A program made the position numbers and the translations under genes. The notes below the pieces were generated by a model that made no database searches, had not been told where the DNA came from, and saw only the letters and a list, made by a program, of their open reading frames with translations. Below, piece after piece: positions 16,123-24,774 of a stretch of 33,030 nt of DNA (its first letter is position 1; every line of letters starts with the position of its first letter). The DNA is from Phycisphaerales bacterium (lineage in GTDB: Bacteria > Planctomycetota > Phycisphaerae > Phycisphaerales > UBA1924), in assembly GCA_020853815.1 (NCBI GenBank), contig JADYYE010000080.1, positions 1 to 33,030 on the forward strand. Reading direction: 5' to 3'.

Positions 16123-17253
16123 ATGGCCATACCTCGCGAGAATGGTCGATCGGACACATATTTGAGCAAGGCAAAGCAACCATCCAGACGAGCGTTGAAC
16201 CCGTGGGTGATGGGCGGCGTGTGTGCCGCGCTGTCGCTGGCGGTTCATGGCGGCGCGTTATGGTGGGTGCATTCCTATCGCGCGATGTTGGGACGGACGC
16301 ACGCGCTGGTCGACGCGCTCCCCGCGACGATCGAGAGCACACTGGTGCTGGCGACGCCGCCCAGGCCCACTCCGCCGCCAACGCCGGCTCCCGCACCGCC
16401 CGAAGCACCGAAGGACGAGTCCCCGAAGGAAGCGCCGCCCCGGGAAGAGATCGCGCCGCCCGTGCCCAGCGACGCCCTGATGACCAGCGCGATGGTCAAG
16501 GACTCGCTCGCGACGCCGCGACGCAGCGCGGTGATGACACAGGCCTCACCGGCCGCCGCGGCGACGGTTGAGATCTCGACCGGCGCGCCCGCGAACCACG
16601 ACGCCTCACCGATCACCTTCGCGGGCGTGGCGGCGGAGCGTGCGTCAACGATCGTGTATGTGGTGGACGCGTCGGGGCCAATGGCGTCGAGCCTGCCGTT
16701 TGTCGTGGACGAGCTTTCGCGCTCGATCGAGAGCCTCGCGCCGTCGCAGCAGTTTCAGGTGATCGTGTTCCGCTCGCCGCCGGCGTCGAAGGGCGCGGGG
16801 GGCGCGGAGAACGCGGGCTTTGAGATGTTCACGGGCGCGGGGGGCGGCCTGGTTTCCGCGACGCGCGACATGAAAGACCGCGTTCGCGCGTGGCTGACGG
16901 GCGTGCGACCGGCGGGACGCTCCGATCCGCTCCCGGGCCTGAAGGCCGCGCTGTCGATGAAGCCGAACCTGGTGTTTCTGTTGTCGCGCAGCATCAAACG
17001 ATCCGGGCCGACCAAGGAGTGGGGCGCGGGCGCGACGGCGATCCTGACCACGCTGGATCGGCTCAACCCGGTGCAGCGGGTCAGCGGTCAGCGCGCCAGC
17101 GTCATCAAGACCATCCAGTTCCTCGATGACGACCCGAGCGGCCTGCTGCGCTCGATCGCGAGCGTTCACGGCGACGGCGCGGGGTCATACCGCGTGCTCG
17201 AACTGGCGGAGTTGAATGGCTCGCGCGTGAGCAGCGTGGGAGAGGTGCCGTAG
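16123..17253 (+). CDS. Membrane-anchored VWA-like protein with degenerate MIDAS
   Basis: The protein is 376 residues from ATG 16123; ATG 16075 would add 16. A single N-terminal membrane anchor (about 28-50, NPWVMGGVCAALSLAVHGGALWWV) is followed by a Pro-rich TonB-like linker (79-115). A von Willebrand A-like domain spans about 175-330: STIVYVVDASGPM, LAPSQQFQVIVFRS, LVFLLSRS. The metal site reads D182-A-S184-G-P186 rather than DxSxS, so the second Ser is missing and metal binding may be weak. Such anchored VWA proteins are numerous in planctomycetes and are usually uncharacterised. Confidence 0.8.
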   Translation: MAIPRENGRSDTYLSKAKQPSRRALNPWVMGGVCAALSLAVHGGALWWVHSYRAMLGRTHALVDALPATIESTLVLATPPRPTPPPTPAPAPPEAPKDESPKEAPPREEIAPPVPSDALMTSAMVKDSLATPRRSAVMTQASPAAAATVEISTGAPANHDASPITFAGVAAERASTIVYVVDASGPMASSLPFVVDELSRSIESLAPSQQFQVIVFRSPPASKGAGGAENAGFEMFTGAGGGLVSATRDMKDRVRAWLTGVRPAGRSDPLPGLKAALSMKPNLVFLLSRSIKRSGPTKEWGAGATAILTTLDRLNPVQRVSGQRASVIKTIQFLDDDPSGLLRSIASVHGDGAGSYRVLELAELNGSRVSSVGEVP

Positions 17254-17374
17254 TCGAGCGGCCGTCGCGATCGCGCGCTTCAGTAAGCCAAGCACGTCGG
17301 CACGGGGCGCCGCCCACCACGGGCGTCAACATGACGGCGTGCCTGCAGCACGCGAACAGAATTACAATGAGAGC

Positions 17375-17848
17375 GTGAGCACCGACGCCGAACATCTCGG
17401 CGAGCCAAGCCGCGAGCCCGCGCATCGCTGCGGGCGTTGCGGATATCCGCTTGCTTGGGACGGGATCGCAGACCTGGCCCGATGTCCCGAGTGCGGGTCG
17501 ACGCACACACAGCGGTGGCTGACGCGGAAGCGGCGCGGGCCGCAGCCGTACAGAGATTTCAATACGAAGTACTTCTGGCTTGCGTTTCTCGCGTCGCCGA
17601 CGCTTGCGTTTGTATCCGCGCTTGGGGCGGTTCGTGTCGTCGGTTGGATGGGAACGGCGCTCGGGGTGTTCTGGTACCTCGCCGTGCCGCTGGGCGCTGT
17701 CTGCTATCTCTGGTTCTACGGCGGGTACGAGCCGACGTGTTTTCCCGACGACGATTGGCGCAGGAACAAGGTCATTGGGCTTGCCCTGGGGATTGGAGCG
17801 TTCATCGGGGCCTGCATCCTGGGGTGGAACCTTGGGCATCGCTCGTAG
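17375..17848 (+). CDS. Small zinc-ribbon membrane protein
   Basis: The protein is 157 residues from GTG 17375; GTG 17339 would add 12. An N-terminal ribbon CGRCGYPLAWDG ... CPECGS is followed by TQRWLTRK and three hydrophobic segments (LAFLASPTLAFVSALGAVRVV, ALGVFWYLAVPLGAVCYLWFY, VIGLALGIGAFIGACILGW). It is of the same CxCGYxL type as the protein at 8648-9628. The function is unknown. The start codon is uncertain because no strong ribosome site is seen. Confidence 0.72.
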   Translation: MSTDAEHLGEPSREPAHRCGRCGYPLAWDGIADLARCPECGSTHTQRWLTRKRRGPQPYRDFNTKYFWLAFLASPTLAFVSALGAVRVVGWMGTALGVFWYLAVPLGAVCYLWFYGGYEPTCFPDDDWRRNKVIGLALGIGAFIGACILGWNLGHRS

Positions 17849-18094
17849 CTCGACCTTCCGCTGACGCCTCGCCCCATCCGTTCGCCGCGAGTTGTTCCAA
17901 TCTCTCAATTAGGGAACTGAAACAGCGTCGTGCCGATGGGCTGGCCCGCTCCAGATCTCGCGCCGTCGACCGTCCGAATCGGGGAAGAATCCGCGTTCCT
18001 CCTTTGCGGGCCGGAGGTCATCGGGTACGCTGGCCGAGCGGGGGTCCGAGCGCCCGGGGCGGCGTGGGCGGACGAAAACGGGCCCGGCCGGTCC

Positions 18095-18127
18095 GGGCCG
18101 GCGTGGGGCCGGCGTGGGGCCGGCGTG
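18095..18127 (+). repeat. Three tandem 11-bp units before the metalloprotease gene
   Basis: GGGCCGGCGTG occurs three times without change, ending 16 bases before the start codon and immediately ahead of the Shine-Dalgarno site. Slippage here could alter leader length. The rest of 17849-18143 (295 bp) shows no gene. Confidence 0.85.
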
Positions 18128-18143
18128 GACAGGGGAGTTCGAC

Positions 18144-20360
18144 ATGTTGAGCAGTTTCATCTCGCGTGGCACCATGCCGCGGTCGGCGTTTTTTTCGGGC
18201 CTTCTGGCCCTGAGCATGGCCTCCGGCGCGGCAGCGCAGTTCTTCTCCTTCGTGGATCGTCCGTCGGAACTGGCGCCCTTCGCCGGCTCGGTCCCCGGGC
18301 CGAGGCCCATCGGGGGCTCGGTCGTCTTCTCGGACCATGAAAAGCTGGCGGACGCCGTCGCCCGCGCCCCGGAGCAGGACCTCGCGCGCGACCTGGCGAC
18401 CTACGGGATGCTCATCCAGCTCCCAACGCCCGAGGGGCAACTGATCGATGCGTACATCGCGCGCTCGCCGGTGATGGAGCCGGAACTGGCCGCACGCTTT
18501 CCGCAGCTGCAAACCTTCATCGTGCGCACCGGCGACGGGAGCGCGGCGGGGAGGCTCGAGGTCACGCCGCGCGGCCTGACGGCGATGCTCCGCACCACCG
18601 AGGGCCAGGCCTGGATGATCGACCCCGCGTGGTCGGGCGACGAGACGACACTGATGTCGTACGAGCTGCGCGACCTGAACGCGAGCATTGACTGGACGTG
18701 CCACACCGACGAGGCCAAGCACGGCCAGCGCCGGCCGAAGATGGACGGCGCGGGCGACGACGCCGCCACGCGAGCGACCCAGACGCTGCGCACGGCGCGG
18801 GTCGCGATGGCGTGTACGGGCGAATACGGCGTACACCACTCCACGATCCAGGGGCACGCGCCGAACGTCGCCGATCCGCTCGCCGCGATCGTGACCGTCA
18901 TCGCGCGCAGCAACGTGGTGTACGAGGCCGACCTGGGCGTGCATTTCAACCTCGTGGCCGACAACGACCAGGTGGTGTTCTTCGATCCCAACACCGACCC
19001 TTTCCCGACGACGTGCGATGGGCTGGGGGGCTCGGACTGCTCGAGCCCGGTGCTGAGCGCCCTCCCCGGCGCGCTCTACTCGAATCTCTCCTCGGCGTGG
19101 GACATCGGGCACTGCATGACTCGCATCGCCGGTGGCGTGGCATATCTCTGGGATGTGTGCGGCGACGGCGGCGGCGTGTCGGGCATCCCACGAGGCGGCG
19201 ACGCCGACCCCTTCTCCGCCCTCGTTGTCATCCACGAACTCGGACACCAGTTCGGCGCCAACCACACGTTCAGCGGCACGCGCGGACGCTGCGGCAACAA
19301 CGCCAACCTCGACACCGCGTGGGAGGCGGGCTCCGGCTCCTCCCCCATGGCCTACGCCGGCGGCTGCCCCGTCGGCGACGCCCCGCCATCGGACAACATC
19401 GTGCAGTTCGCCGACCCCTTCTTCCATCACGGCTCGATCGAGGAGATGCAGGCGTTCCTTCCCTTCGCCACCTGCATGGGCTCCAGCGGCTCGTCCAACA
19501 ACGTGCCGGTCATCACGTCCGTCACGCCCAACCAGCCGATCCCGCCCTCCACGCCGTTTGTGCTGAGCGCGACCGCGACCGACGCGGACAACGAGCCGCT
19601 GACGTACTCGTGGGAGCAGTTTGACAACGGCGTGCGCCGTCCGCTGGAGGGCGACGGCTCGGAGGACAACGGGCAGGGCGCGCTCTTCCGCGTCTTCCCG
19701 CCCACCATGGATTCGTGGCGCACATTCCCAAACATGAGCGGCGTGCTGGCGGGCGGACTTGTACGCGGCGAGCGACTGCCGACGGTGAGGGGCGTCAATC
19801 GCAAGTTCCGCGTGGTCGTCCGCGACAACCACCCGGGCGTCGGCGCAACCGCGACCTCGAACTTCGTCACGCTCACGATCGCGTCAGGCGCCTCGGCGTT
19901 CGGCGTGACGGCCCCCGCGGAGGGCGCCGTGCTCAACTCCGGGTCAGGCTATCCCGCCAACGTGACGTGGACGGTCGGAAATACGAACGCGGCGCCGATC
20001 TCGGCCGCGAGCGTGCAGGTCCGTCTGTCGACCGACGGCGGCGCGACCTGGCCCGACGTGCTGGGCACGTTCCCGAACAACGGCTCGGCGAGCGTGACGT
20101 TCCCGATCCGCGCGACAACCAACGCGCGGGTCCGCGTCGATGCCGTGGGCAAGATCTTCTTCGCGGTCTCGCGCCCCTTCACGCTCGTGAACCCATGCCC
20201 GGCGGACTTCAACGCCGATGGCTTCGTCAACGGCAACGACTACGACGACTTCGCGGCGTTGTTCGACATCGCCGACCCCGGCGCGGACTTCAACGCCGAC
20301 GGATTCGTCAACGGCAACGACTACGACGAGTTCGCGGATCACTTTGACGTGGGGTGCTAA
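18144..20360 (+). CDS. Secreted metzincin metalloprotease (reprolysin-like) with C-terminal GC-type dockerin tag
   Basis: The protein is 738 residues, with a strong AGGGGAG ribosome site six bases before ATG 18144. A Sec signal peptide (AFFSGLLALSMASGAAAQ) precedes a propeptide-like region (about 35-200). The catalytic domain carries HELGHQFGANH (His364, Glu365, His368, His374) and a Met-turn SSPMAYAGG, the metzincin pattern of M12B-like proteases. Downstream are an Ig/cadherin-like region (PVITSVTPNQPI ... LTYSWEQFD) and another beta domain (FGVTAPAEGAVLNSGSGYPANVTW). The last 50 residues hold two calcium-loop repeats, CPADFNADGFVNGNDYDDFAALF and a second ending FDVGC. It is presumably exported and retained at the surface through this tag; the tag's role is inference. 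Confidence 0.9.
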   Translation: MLSSFISRGTMPRSAFFSGLLALSMASGAAAQFFSFVDRPSELAPFAGSVPGPRPIGGSVVFSDHEKLADAVARAPEQDLARDLATYGMLIQLPTPEGQLIDAYIARSPVMEPELAARFPQLQTFIVRTGDGSAAGRLEVTPRGLTAMLRTTEGQAWMIDPAWSGDETTLMSYELRDLNASIDWTCHTDEAKHGQRRPKMDGAGDDAATRATQTLRTARVAMACTGEYGVHHSTIQGHAPNVADPLAAIVTVIARSNVVYEADLGVHFNLVADNDQVVFFDPNTDPFPTTCDGLGGSDCSSPVLSALPGALYSNLSSAWDIGHCMTRIAGGVAYLWDVCGDGGGVSGIPRGGDADPFSALVVIHELGHQFGANHTFSGTRGRCGNNANLDTAWEAGSGSSPMAYAGGCPVGDAPPSDNIVQFADPFFHHGSIEEMQAFLPFATCMGSSGSSNNVPVITSVTPNQPIPPSTPFVLSATATDADNEPLTYSWEQFDNGVRRPLEGDGSEDNGQGALFRVFPPTMDSWRTFPNMSGVLAGGLVRGERLPTVRGVNRKFRVVVRDNHPGVGATATSNFVTLTIASGASAFGVTAPAEGAVLNSGSGYPANVTWTVGNTNAAPISAASVQVRLSTDGGATWPDVLGTFPNNGSASVTFPIRATTNARVRVDAVGKIFFAVSRPFTLVNPCPADFNADGFVNGNDYDDFAALFDIADPGADFNADGFVNGNDYDEFADHFDVGC

Positions 20361-20795
20361 GGGGAGTTTGAGCGCTTGAACGCGGAGCGTGTCGAACCAG
20401 GCCGAGGCGCTGTTGGCGGGCGGAGAAGCAGTTGCACGAAGCGCAAACGGCGCACGCGCGGGCCGACGCTTGCCGCGCGAGCACGTTCCCGCGCAATGTG
20501 AATCCGGGTCGAGATGCAACATCAGGCCATGGGCGAGCCCGTGGTTGTCCAAGCGATCGAATCAGAGTCGTGCATATTTCGATGGCCCGAAGCATGTTCG
20601 AGTCTGAGCGATGGAGAGAATGAAGATGTTGGTTACGAAGGCACGGCAAGTAGAGTATTCCACAAGATTGAGGATTCCGCTGGGCGTTAATCTGATATAC
20701 TGCAACGGATTGCCGCTCGCGTATCGATCGCTTGGACCCCATGCACCGACAGGATTCGCGTGCGACGGCTCGTGGTTGAAAGGGAGGAGTCTTTC
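20361..20795. other. 435-bp intergenic region between metalloprotease and propeller-like genes
   Basis: No convincing gene is seen. Small open frames here lack ribosome sites and family features. A hairpin with arms at 20527-20534 and 20537-20544 (one G-U pair) has no T-run. GC content falls clearly at about 20570-20705, the promoter-like part ahead of the next gene. Confidence 0.6.
20693..20701 (+). promoter_or_regulatory. Candidate extended -10 promoter for the propeller-like gene
   Basis: TG-A-TATACT fits an extended -10 element in the only AT-rich part of the spacer, about 95 bases before ATG 20796. TTGAGG at 20668-20673 is too distant for a standard -35 (22-base gap), so recognition would rest on the extended -10. 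Confidence 0.4.
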
Positions 20796-23162
20796 ATGAT
20801 CCTTCAGAAGGTGGTGGCTTGTGTGGCGGCGGCTGTGCTGGCGACCTTCGTCGCGCCGGCGACGCGAGCGCAAACGTGCGGCGAGCAATGGCTCCCGGGA
20901 GAGGGCATCCCAGGAACGGACGGCTTGGTGCACACATCGATCTTGTGGGATCCCGACGGCGCAGGCCCGCAGACGGCGAAGGTGGTTGTTGGCGGCGATT
21001 TCTCCATGGCGGGGAATATCGCGGCCAGCAACATCGCCGCGTACGACCCGACGACCGGTGCATGGTCCGCCTTGGGTTCGGGCATGGACAGCGACGTGAA
21101 GGCGCTGGCGGTGCTTCCCAATGGAGACTTGATCGCGGGAGGATGGTTCCTGACCGCGGGGGGTGTGTCGGCGGCGCACATCGCGCGCTGGAACGGGTCG
21201 GCGTGGTCCGTGCTGGGGTCCGGAACGAATGGCGATGTGAACGCGCTGACGGTGTTGCCGAATGGTGATCTGTTCGCGGGAGGCGTCTTTACCGTTGCGG
21301 GAGGGGTATCGGCGAACCGAATCGCGAAGTGGTCCGGCGCTTCGTGGTCCTCGCTCAACGTGGGGCTGAATGGCGCGGTGAACGCTCTCGCGGTCCGTCC
21401 CAACGGTGAAGTTGTCGCCGGAGGGATGTTCACGGCCGCCGGGAGCATTGCCGTCTATCGGGTGGCGCGCTGGAACGGAACGGTGTGGCTCTCGCTGTCG
21501 TCGGGCCTGAACAACACGGTGTTCGCGCTCGCGGTTCACCCCAACGGGGATGTGATCGCGGGCGGGAGTTTTTCGCCCTTGCCCTCGGAACACATCGCGC
21601 GCTGGGACGGCACATCCTGGTCGGCCCTCGGCACCGGAATGGACTCCGATGTGATGGCGCTGGCGGTTCTTCCCAACGGGGACCTGGTCGCGGGAGGGGA
21701 CTTTACAACCGCCGGGGGACACGCCGCGAATCGAGTCGCCCGCTGGAATGGATCGTCATGGTCGGCCTTGGAAACCGGAACGGACGGAACGGTGCGCGCA
21801 CTCACGACGATCCCGAATGGAGACTTGCTCGCGGCGGGGTACTTTCGCTCTGCGGGAGGGACGTCGTTGACCAATATCGGCCGATGGGATGGCTCGGCGT
21901 GGACGGCCTTGGCAGCGGGTTTAGACGGGACGGTATTGGCGTTTGCGAAACGCCCGAATGGCGATCTGCTGGTGGGAGGAGACTTCACGACTGTTGGCCG
22001 TGTTTACACGAATTCCATCGCGAGCTGGAACGGGTCGGCTTGGTCCGCGTTGGGCTCGGGAGTTGATCCCACGATCTATGCCGTGGCAGGCTTGTCGAAT
22101 GGGGATGTTGTTGCCGGCGGTAATTTCATGAATGCGGGAGGTGTATCCGCGAATCGCATCGCCCGTTGGAACGGATCGGTCTGGTCGCCCCTGGGTTCGG
22201 GGATGAGCGGCGAAGTGAGAGCGCTGACCACGCTTCCCAATGGGGATCTGGTCGCGGGCGGCAGCTTTGCCACCGCGGGCGGCGTGACCGTCAACAACAT
22301 CGCCCGCTGGAATGGCTCGGCATGGTCTGCCTTCGGATCGGGGATGAGTGCCCCCGTGTATGCACTGGCCACGCTTCCAAACGGTGACCTGGTCGCGGGC
22401 GGCAACTTTGCCACCGCGGGCGGCGTGACCGTCAACAACATCGCCCGCTGGAATGGCTCGGCATGGACTCCGTTGGGCTCGGGCGTGGACAGCGGCGTTG
22501 TCGCTCTCTCGACGCTGGCCGACGGGAGCGTGATTGCCGGTGGATACTTCGCCACAGCCGGCGGCGTCCCGGCGTCACGTATCGCGCGTTGGAACGGATC
22601 GGCATGGACCTCTCTGGGCACAGGCGTGAACCACTATGTGTACGCCCTGGCCACACGACCCGATGGAAACATCGTTGCGGGCGGACCGTTCACCACCGCG
22701 GGCGGGAACTTGTCCGCGTACTTCGGCGTCTACTCGTTCACGGGCATCCCGACGATGTCGGTCCAGCCCGAGCCGCAGAGCGTTAGCGCGGGCCAGGCCG
22801 TGGTTCTCTCGGCCACGCCGAGCAGCGGCTACTCGAACGTCTCCGTGCAATGGCGGCGAAACGGCGTTGCGATCTCCGACGGCGCTGGCGGCGCATCTTC
22901 CGGTGGCGGCACGGTCAGCGGCGCCGTCGGCCCGCTCCCCTCGCCGACCGACGGCACGCCGGCGGTACTCACCATCACCGGTGCCCAAACCTCCGACGCG
23001 GGCGATTACACCGCGGTGATTAGCAACTCGTGCGGGAGCGTGACAAGTCAGGCCGCAGACGTGACCATCACCGGCGGATGTCCCGCCGACTTCAATCACG
23101 ACGGCTTCGTGAACGGCAACGACTACGACGAGTTCGCGGATCACTTTGATGCGGGCTGCTGA
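20796..23162 (+). CDS. Secreted propeller-like repeat protein with Ig-like domain and GC-type dockerin tag
   Basis: The protein is 788 residues, with ribosome site AGGGAGGA before ATG 20796. A signal peptide (VVACVAAAVLATFVAPATRAQ) is followed by about 13 repeats of 46-47 residues with consensus ALxxLPNGDLVAGGxF, then TAGGVxxNxIARWNGSAW, then SxLGSGM. The layout suggests one or two beta-propellers. An Ig-like domain follows (QPEPQSVSAGQAVVLSATP ... DAGDYTAVISNSCGSV), then one tag repeat GCPADFNHDGFVNGNDYDEFADHFDAGC-like at the end. Repeats 10 and 11 are almost identical in DNA. It probably binds surface ligands or acts as an adhesin or scaffold; no catalytic motif is seen. Confidence 0.88.
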   Translation: MILQKVVACVAAAVLATFVAPATRAQTCGEQWLPGEGIPGTDGLVHTSILWDPDGAGPQTAKVVVGGDFSMAGNIAASNIAAYDPTTGAWSALGSGMDSDVKALAVLPNGDLIAGGWFLTAGGVSAAHIARWNGSAWSVLGSGTNGDVNALTVLPNGDLFAGGVFTVAGGVSANRIAKWSGASWSSLNVGLNGAVNALAVRPNGEVVAGGMFTAAGSIAVYRVARWNGTVWLSLSSGLNNTVFALAVHPNGDVIAGGSFSPLPSEHIARWDGTSWSALGTGMDSDVMALAVLPNGDLVAGGDFTTAGGHAANRVARWNGSSWSALETGTDGTVRALTTIPNGDLLAAGYFRSAGGTSLTNIGRWDGSAWTALAAGLDGTVLAFAKRPNGDLLVGGDFTTVGRVYTNSIASWNGSAWSALGSGVDPTIYAVAGLSNGDVVAGGNFMNAGGVSANRIARWNGSVWSPLGSGMSGEVRALTTLPNGDLVAGGSFATAGGVTVNNIARWNGSAWSAFGSGMSAPVYALATLPNGDLVAGGNFATAGGVTVNNIARWNGSAWTPLGSGVDSGVVALSTLADGSVIAGGYFATAGGVPASRIARWNGSAWTSLGTGVNHYVYALATRPDGNIVAGGPFTTAGGNLSAYFGVYSFTGIPTMSVQPEPQSVSAGQAVVLSATPSSGYSNVSVQWRRNGVAISDGAGGASSGGGTVSGAVGPLPSPTDGTPAVLTITGAQTSDAGDYTAVISNSCGSVTSQAADVTITGGCPADFNHDGFVNGNDYDEFADHFDAGC
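22240..22467 (+). repeat. Recently duplicated 141-bp repeat unit within the propeller-like gene
   Basis: About 75 bases around 22249-22325 and 22390-22466 differ at one position (AGC against AAC), 141 bases apart. Other repeats in the gene are much more diverged. This points to recent tandem duplication or conversion of a 47-codon unit. Confidence 0.85.
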
Positions 23163-23240
23163 GGCAGACAGCGACGCAGCGAGGCAGCGAGGCAGGGAAA
23201 GACTCGCATTCCCCGATGGTCGGGCTCCTGATGAAGTGAG
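23163..23240 (+). repeat. Post-stop repeat, copy 1 (AGCGAGGC units plus conserved tail)
   Basis: Directly after the stop codon lie tandem eight-base units of AGCGAGGC type, then GGGAAAGACTCGCA and a tail containing GGTCGGGCTC and TGATGAAGTGAG. A diverged copy follows the stop of the cytochrome peroxidase gene. The rest of the spacer to 23446 shows no gene. Confidence 0.6.
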
Positions 23241-23446
23241 AGATCGGGCATCGGGCGCACGGCATCGGGGGAACGCCCGGAAGTGCCGGCGTTGTTGAGT
23301 GGCGAACCGCCGAAATGACGATTGAAACGATGGGGAACGCCCTTCTCGCGGTCGGGATACGAATCCGGGCCGGAAGTCGTCGTTGGCGGCTCGCGGGCGC
23401 GAGTGGCGCCACGCGCGGCACCATGTGTCTGGGTTGGAAAGGTGGC

Positions 23447-24307
23447 ATGGCGATGGGAATGCACAGCACGCTCGGTTTCCTGGCGGTCGGCGGCGCGCTC
23501 CTTGTGTCACGCGGAGCGCACGCCCAACAGCTCGCCAACCCGGGCTTTGAGTCCGGCCCGATCCTCAGCGAGATCGTCGAGCAGTTCGGCGTGTGGAGCG
23601 TGGACGGCGGGACCGCCGTCGGCCCGACACAGGGCATCACGCCGCTCGAGGGGTCGAAGATGCTGCGGTTCCAGGAGACGGCGCCGTTCTGCCAGCGGAC
23701 GGACCCCTGGGCCTGGGGAGAGCTCGCCTGCGTCGGGCAGTTGATCGATCTCGCGCCCGTGCGCGATCTCATTCAGTCTGGCAACGCCCGCCTGGTCGTT
23801 TCCGCGGCCTTCAACCGGATCGCGGGGGATGCGCGGACCGATACGGAGTTCCTCATCACTGTGCGTGCGTTTGATGAGCCCACGCTCGATGGATTCCGCA
23901 CCGAATGCCTCAACTATCGCTACTGGGATGCCGAGGGTCAGGTGTCGCTGATCTCCGACGCGTCGCCGCTTACATGGGAGCGGGCCGAGGTCGTGCTCGA
24001 CCTTGATCTTCCGTGGCAATCGGATTCGACGTTCGGGTATGTCTTCGTGCGGGCGAAGGAAAACGTCCGCAGAAACTATGTGTACGGCGAAGAGTTCGAC
24101 GGGCACTTCGCCGACGACGTGCGCTTCGAGGTGCAGTCCAGGTGCCCGGCCGATTTCGACCTCAACGGCTTTGTCAATGCCGACGATTACGACCTCTTCG
24201 CCGAGCTGTTCGATGCCGCCGATCCGTCGGCGGACTTCAACGCCGACGGTTTCGTCAACGGCAACGACTACGACGAGTTCGCCGATCACTTCGACGTGGG
24301 ATGCTGA
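23447..24307 (+). CDS. Secreted DUF642-like protein with two GC-type dockerin repeats
   Basis: The protein is 286 residues from ATG 23447, chosen because AAAGGTGG lies just before it and a good signal peptide follows (STLGFLAVGGALLVSRGAHAQ). The mature protein opens with LANPGFESGPIL, the hallmark of DUF642/carbohydrate-binding-like beta-sandwich domains (NPGFE). A WSVDGG segment follows, with four cysteines in the body (FCQRTD, LACVGQ, TECLNY and RCPADF at the tag). The C-terminus carries CPADFDLNGFVNADDYDLFAELF and a second repeat ending DVGC. A surface carbohydrate-binding role is plausible but unproven. An upstream ATG at 23315 lacks a ribosome site. Confidence 0.8.
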   Translation: MAMGMHSTLGFLAVGGALLVSRGAHAQQLANPGFESGPILSEIVEQFGVWSVDGGTAVGPTQGITPLEGSKMLRFQETAPFCQRTDPWAWGELACVGQLIDLAPVRDLIQSGNARLVVSAAFNRIAGDARTDTEFLITVRAFDEPTLDGFRTECLNYRYWDAEGQVSLISDASPLTWERAEVVLDLDLPWQSDSTFGYVFVRAKENVRRNYVYGEEFDGHFADDVRFEVQSRCPADFDLNGFVNADDYDLFAELFDAADPSADFNADGFVNGNDYDEFADHFDVGC

Positions 24308-24319
24308 GGAGAGGTAATA

Positions 24320-24417
24320 GGAACCTCTGCGTATTTGGTGGCCCGCCTCTCCGAGGCGGGTTTTCGGGACCGGCAGAGGCGATCCGCGAGCCAGGGCTCG
24401 AATTGTTCAGGCGTTCC
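24320..24417 (+). repeat. REP/MITE-like element, copy 1
   Basis: Left end GGAACCTCTG (24320-24329) is matched imperfectly by the inverted right end at 24408-24417 (two mismatches). Inside is a REP-like hairpin: foot GGTGG (24337-24341), arm CCCGCCTC (24342-24349), loop TCC, arm GAGGCGGG (24353-24360), a perfect eight-pair stem. Confidence 0.75.
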
Positions 24418-24428
24418 AATAGGCACTG

Positions 24429-24525
24429 GGAACCTCTGCGTATTTGGTGGCCCGCCTCTCCGAGGCGGTTTTTCAGCCCACTGGAAGCGGACCTCGCGGC
24501 TGAACTCGAATTGTTCAGAGGTTCC
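24429..24525 (+). repeat. REP/MITE-like element, copy 2
   Basis: This copy is bounded by perfect ten-base inverted ends, GGAACCTCTG (24429-24438) and CAGAGGTTCC (24516-24525). It has the same internal hairpin with foot GGTGG (24446-24450), with the last stem pair lost (seven of eight). It is spaced 109 bases from copy 1, and the flanking GGCACT segment is repeated too. Confidence 0.8.
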
Positions 24526-24774
24526 ACTGGGCACTCGCCCATCGGAAAAGCCACGAAGCCGCGGCACCGTCGGATCGTCGAGGGGCGAAGTGAAATACAG
24601 ACGCCACCCCAAGCGGCGCCGGGTTGGGTGGCGCCCGTTCGTCGCGTCGCGAAGAAAGAAATCGCGCGGGGATCCCGGCGGCAGGCAATAAGCGGCCCTG
24701 GCGGTGCGTTGGGCTGGGGCACGGGCCCGGTGTGAATCCCGTGGGGGGAGTCCGGGCGAGCACGCGGAGGCTTT

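Larger units (their letters stand above)
24308..24774. other. 467-bp repeat-bearing intergenic region
   Basis: It holds two tandem copies of an inverted-repeat element (24320-24417 and 24429-24525), then a structured stretch with CGCCACCC pairing to GGGTGGCG around 24602-24632, and a CACGGG/CCCGTG hairpin at about 24719-24743 before the ribosome site GGAGG (24766-24770). No coding sequence is convincing. Confidence 0.7.

Noticed and set aside
20389..20607. Small 72-codon open frame after the metalloprotease gene
   Set aside because: No ribosome site, no hydrophobic or domain signature, and Arg/Ala-rich composition expected by chance.
20796..22740. CRISPR array
   Set aside because: The periodicity is 141 bases, translates into protein repeats in one frame, and lacks short identical repeats with unique spacers.
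24700..24774. Cobalamin riboswitch before the peroxidase gene
   Set aside because: CCGGTGTGAATCCCG resembles one riboswitch box, but the other conserved boxes and the B12-box spacing are not found, and the downstream gene is not B12-related.
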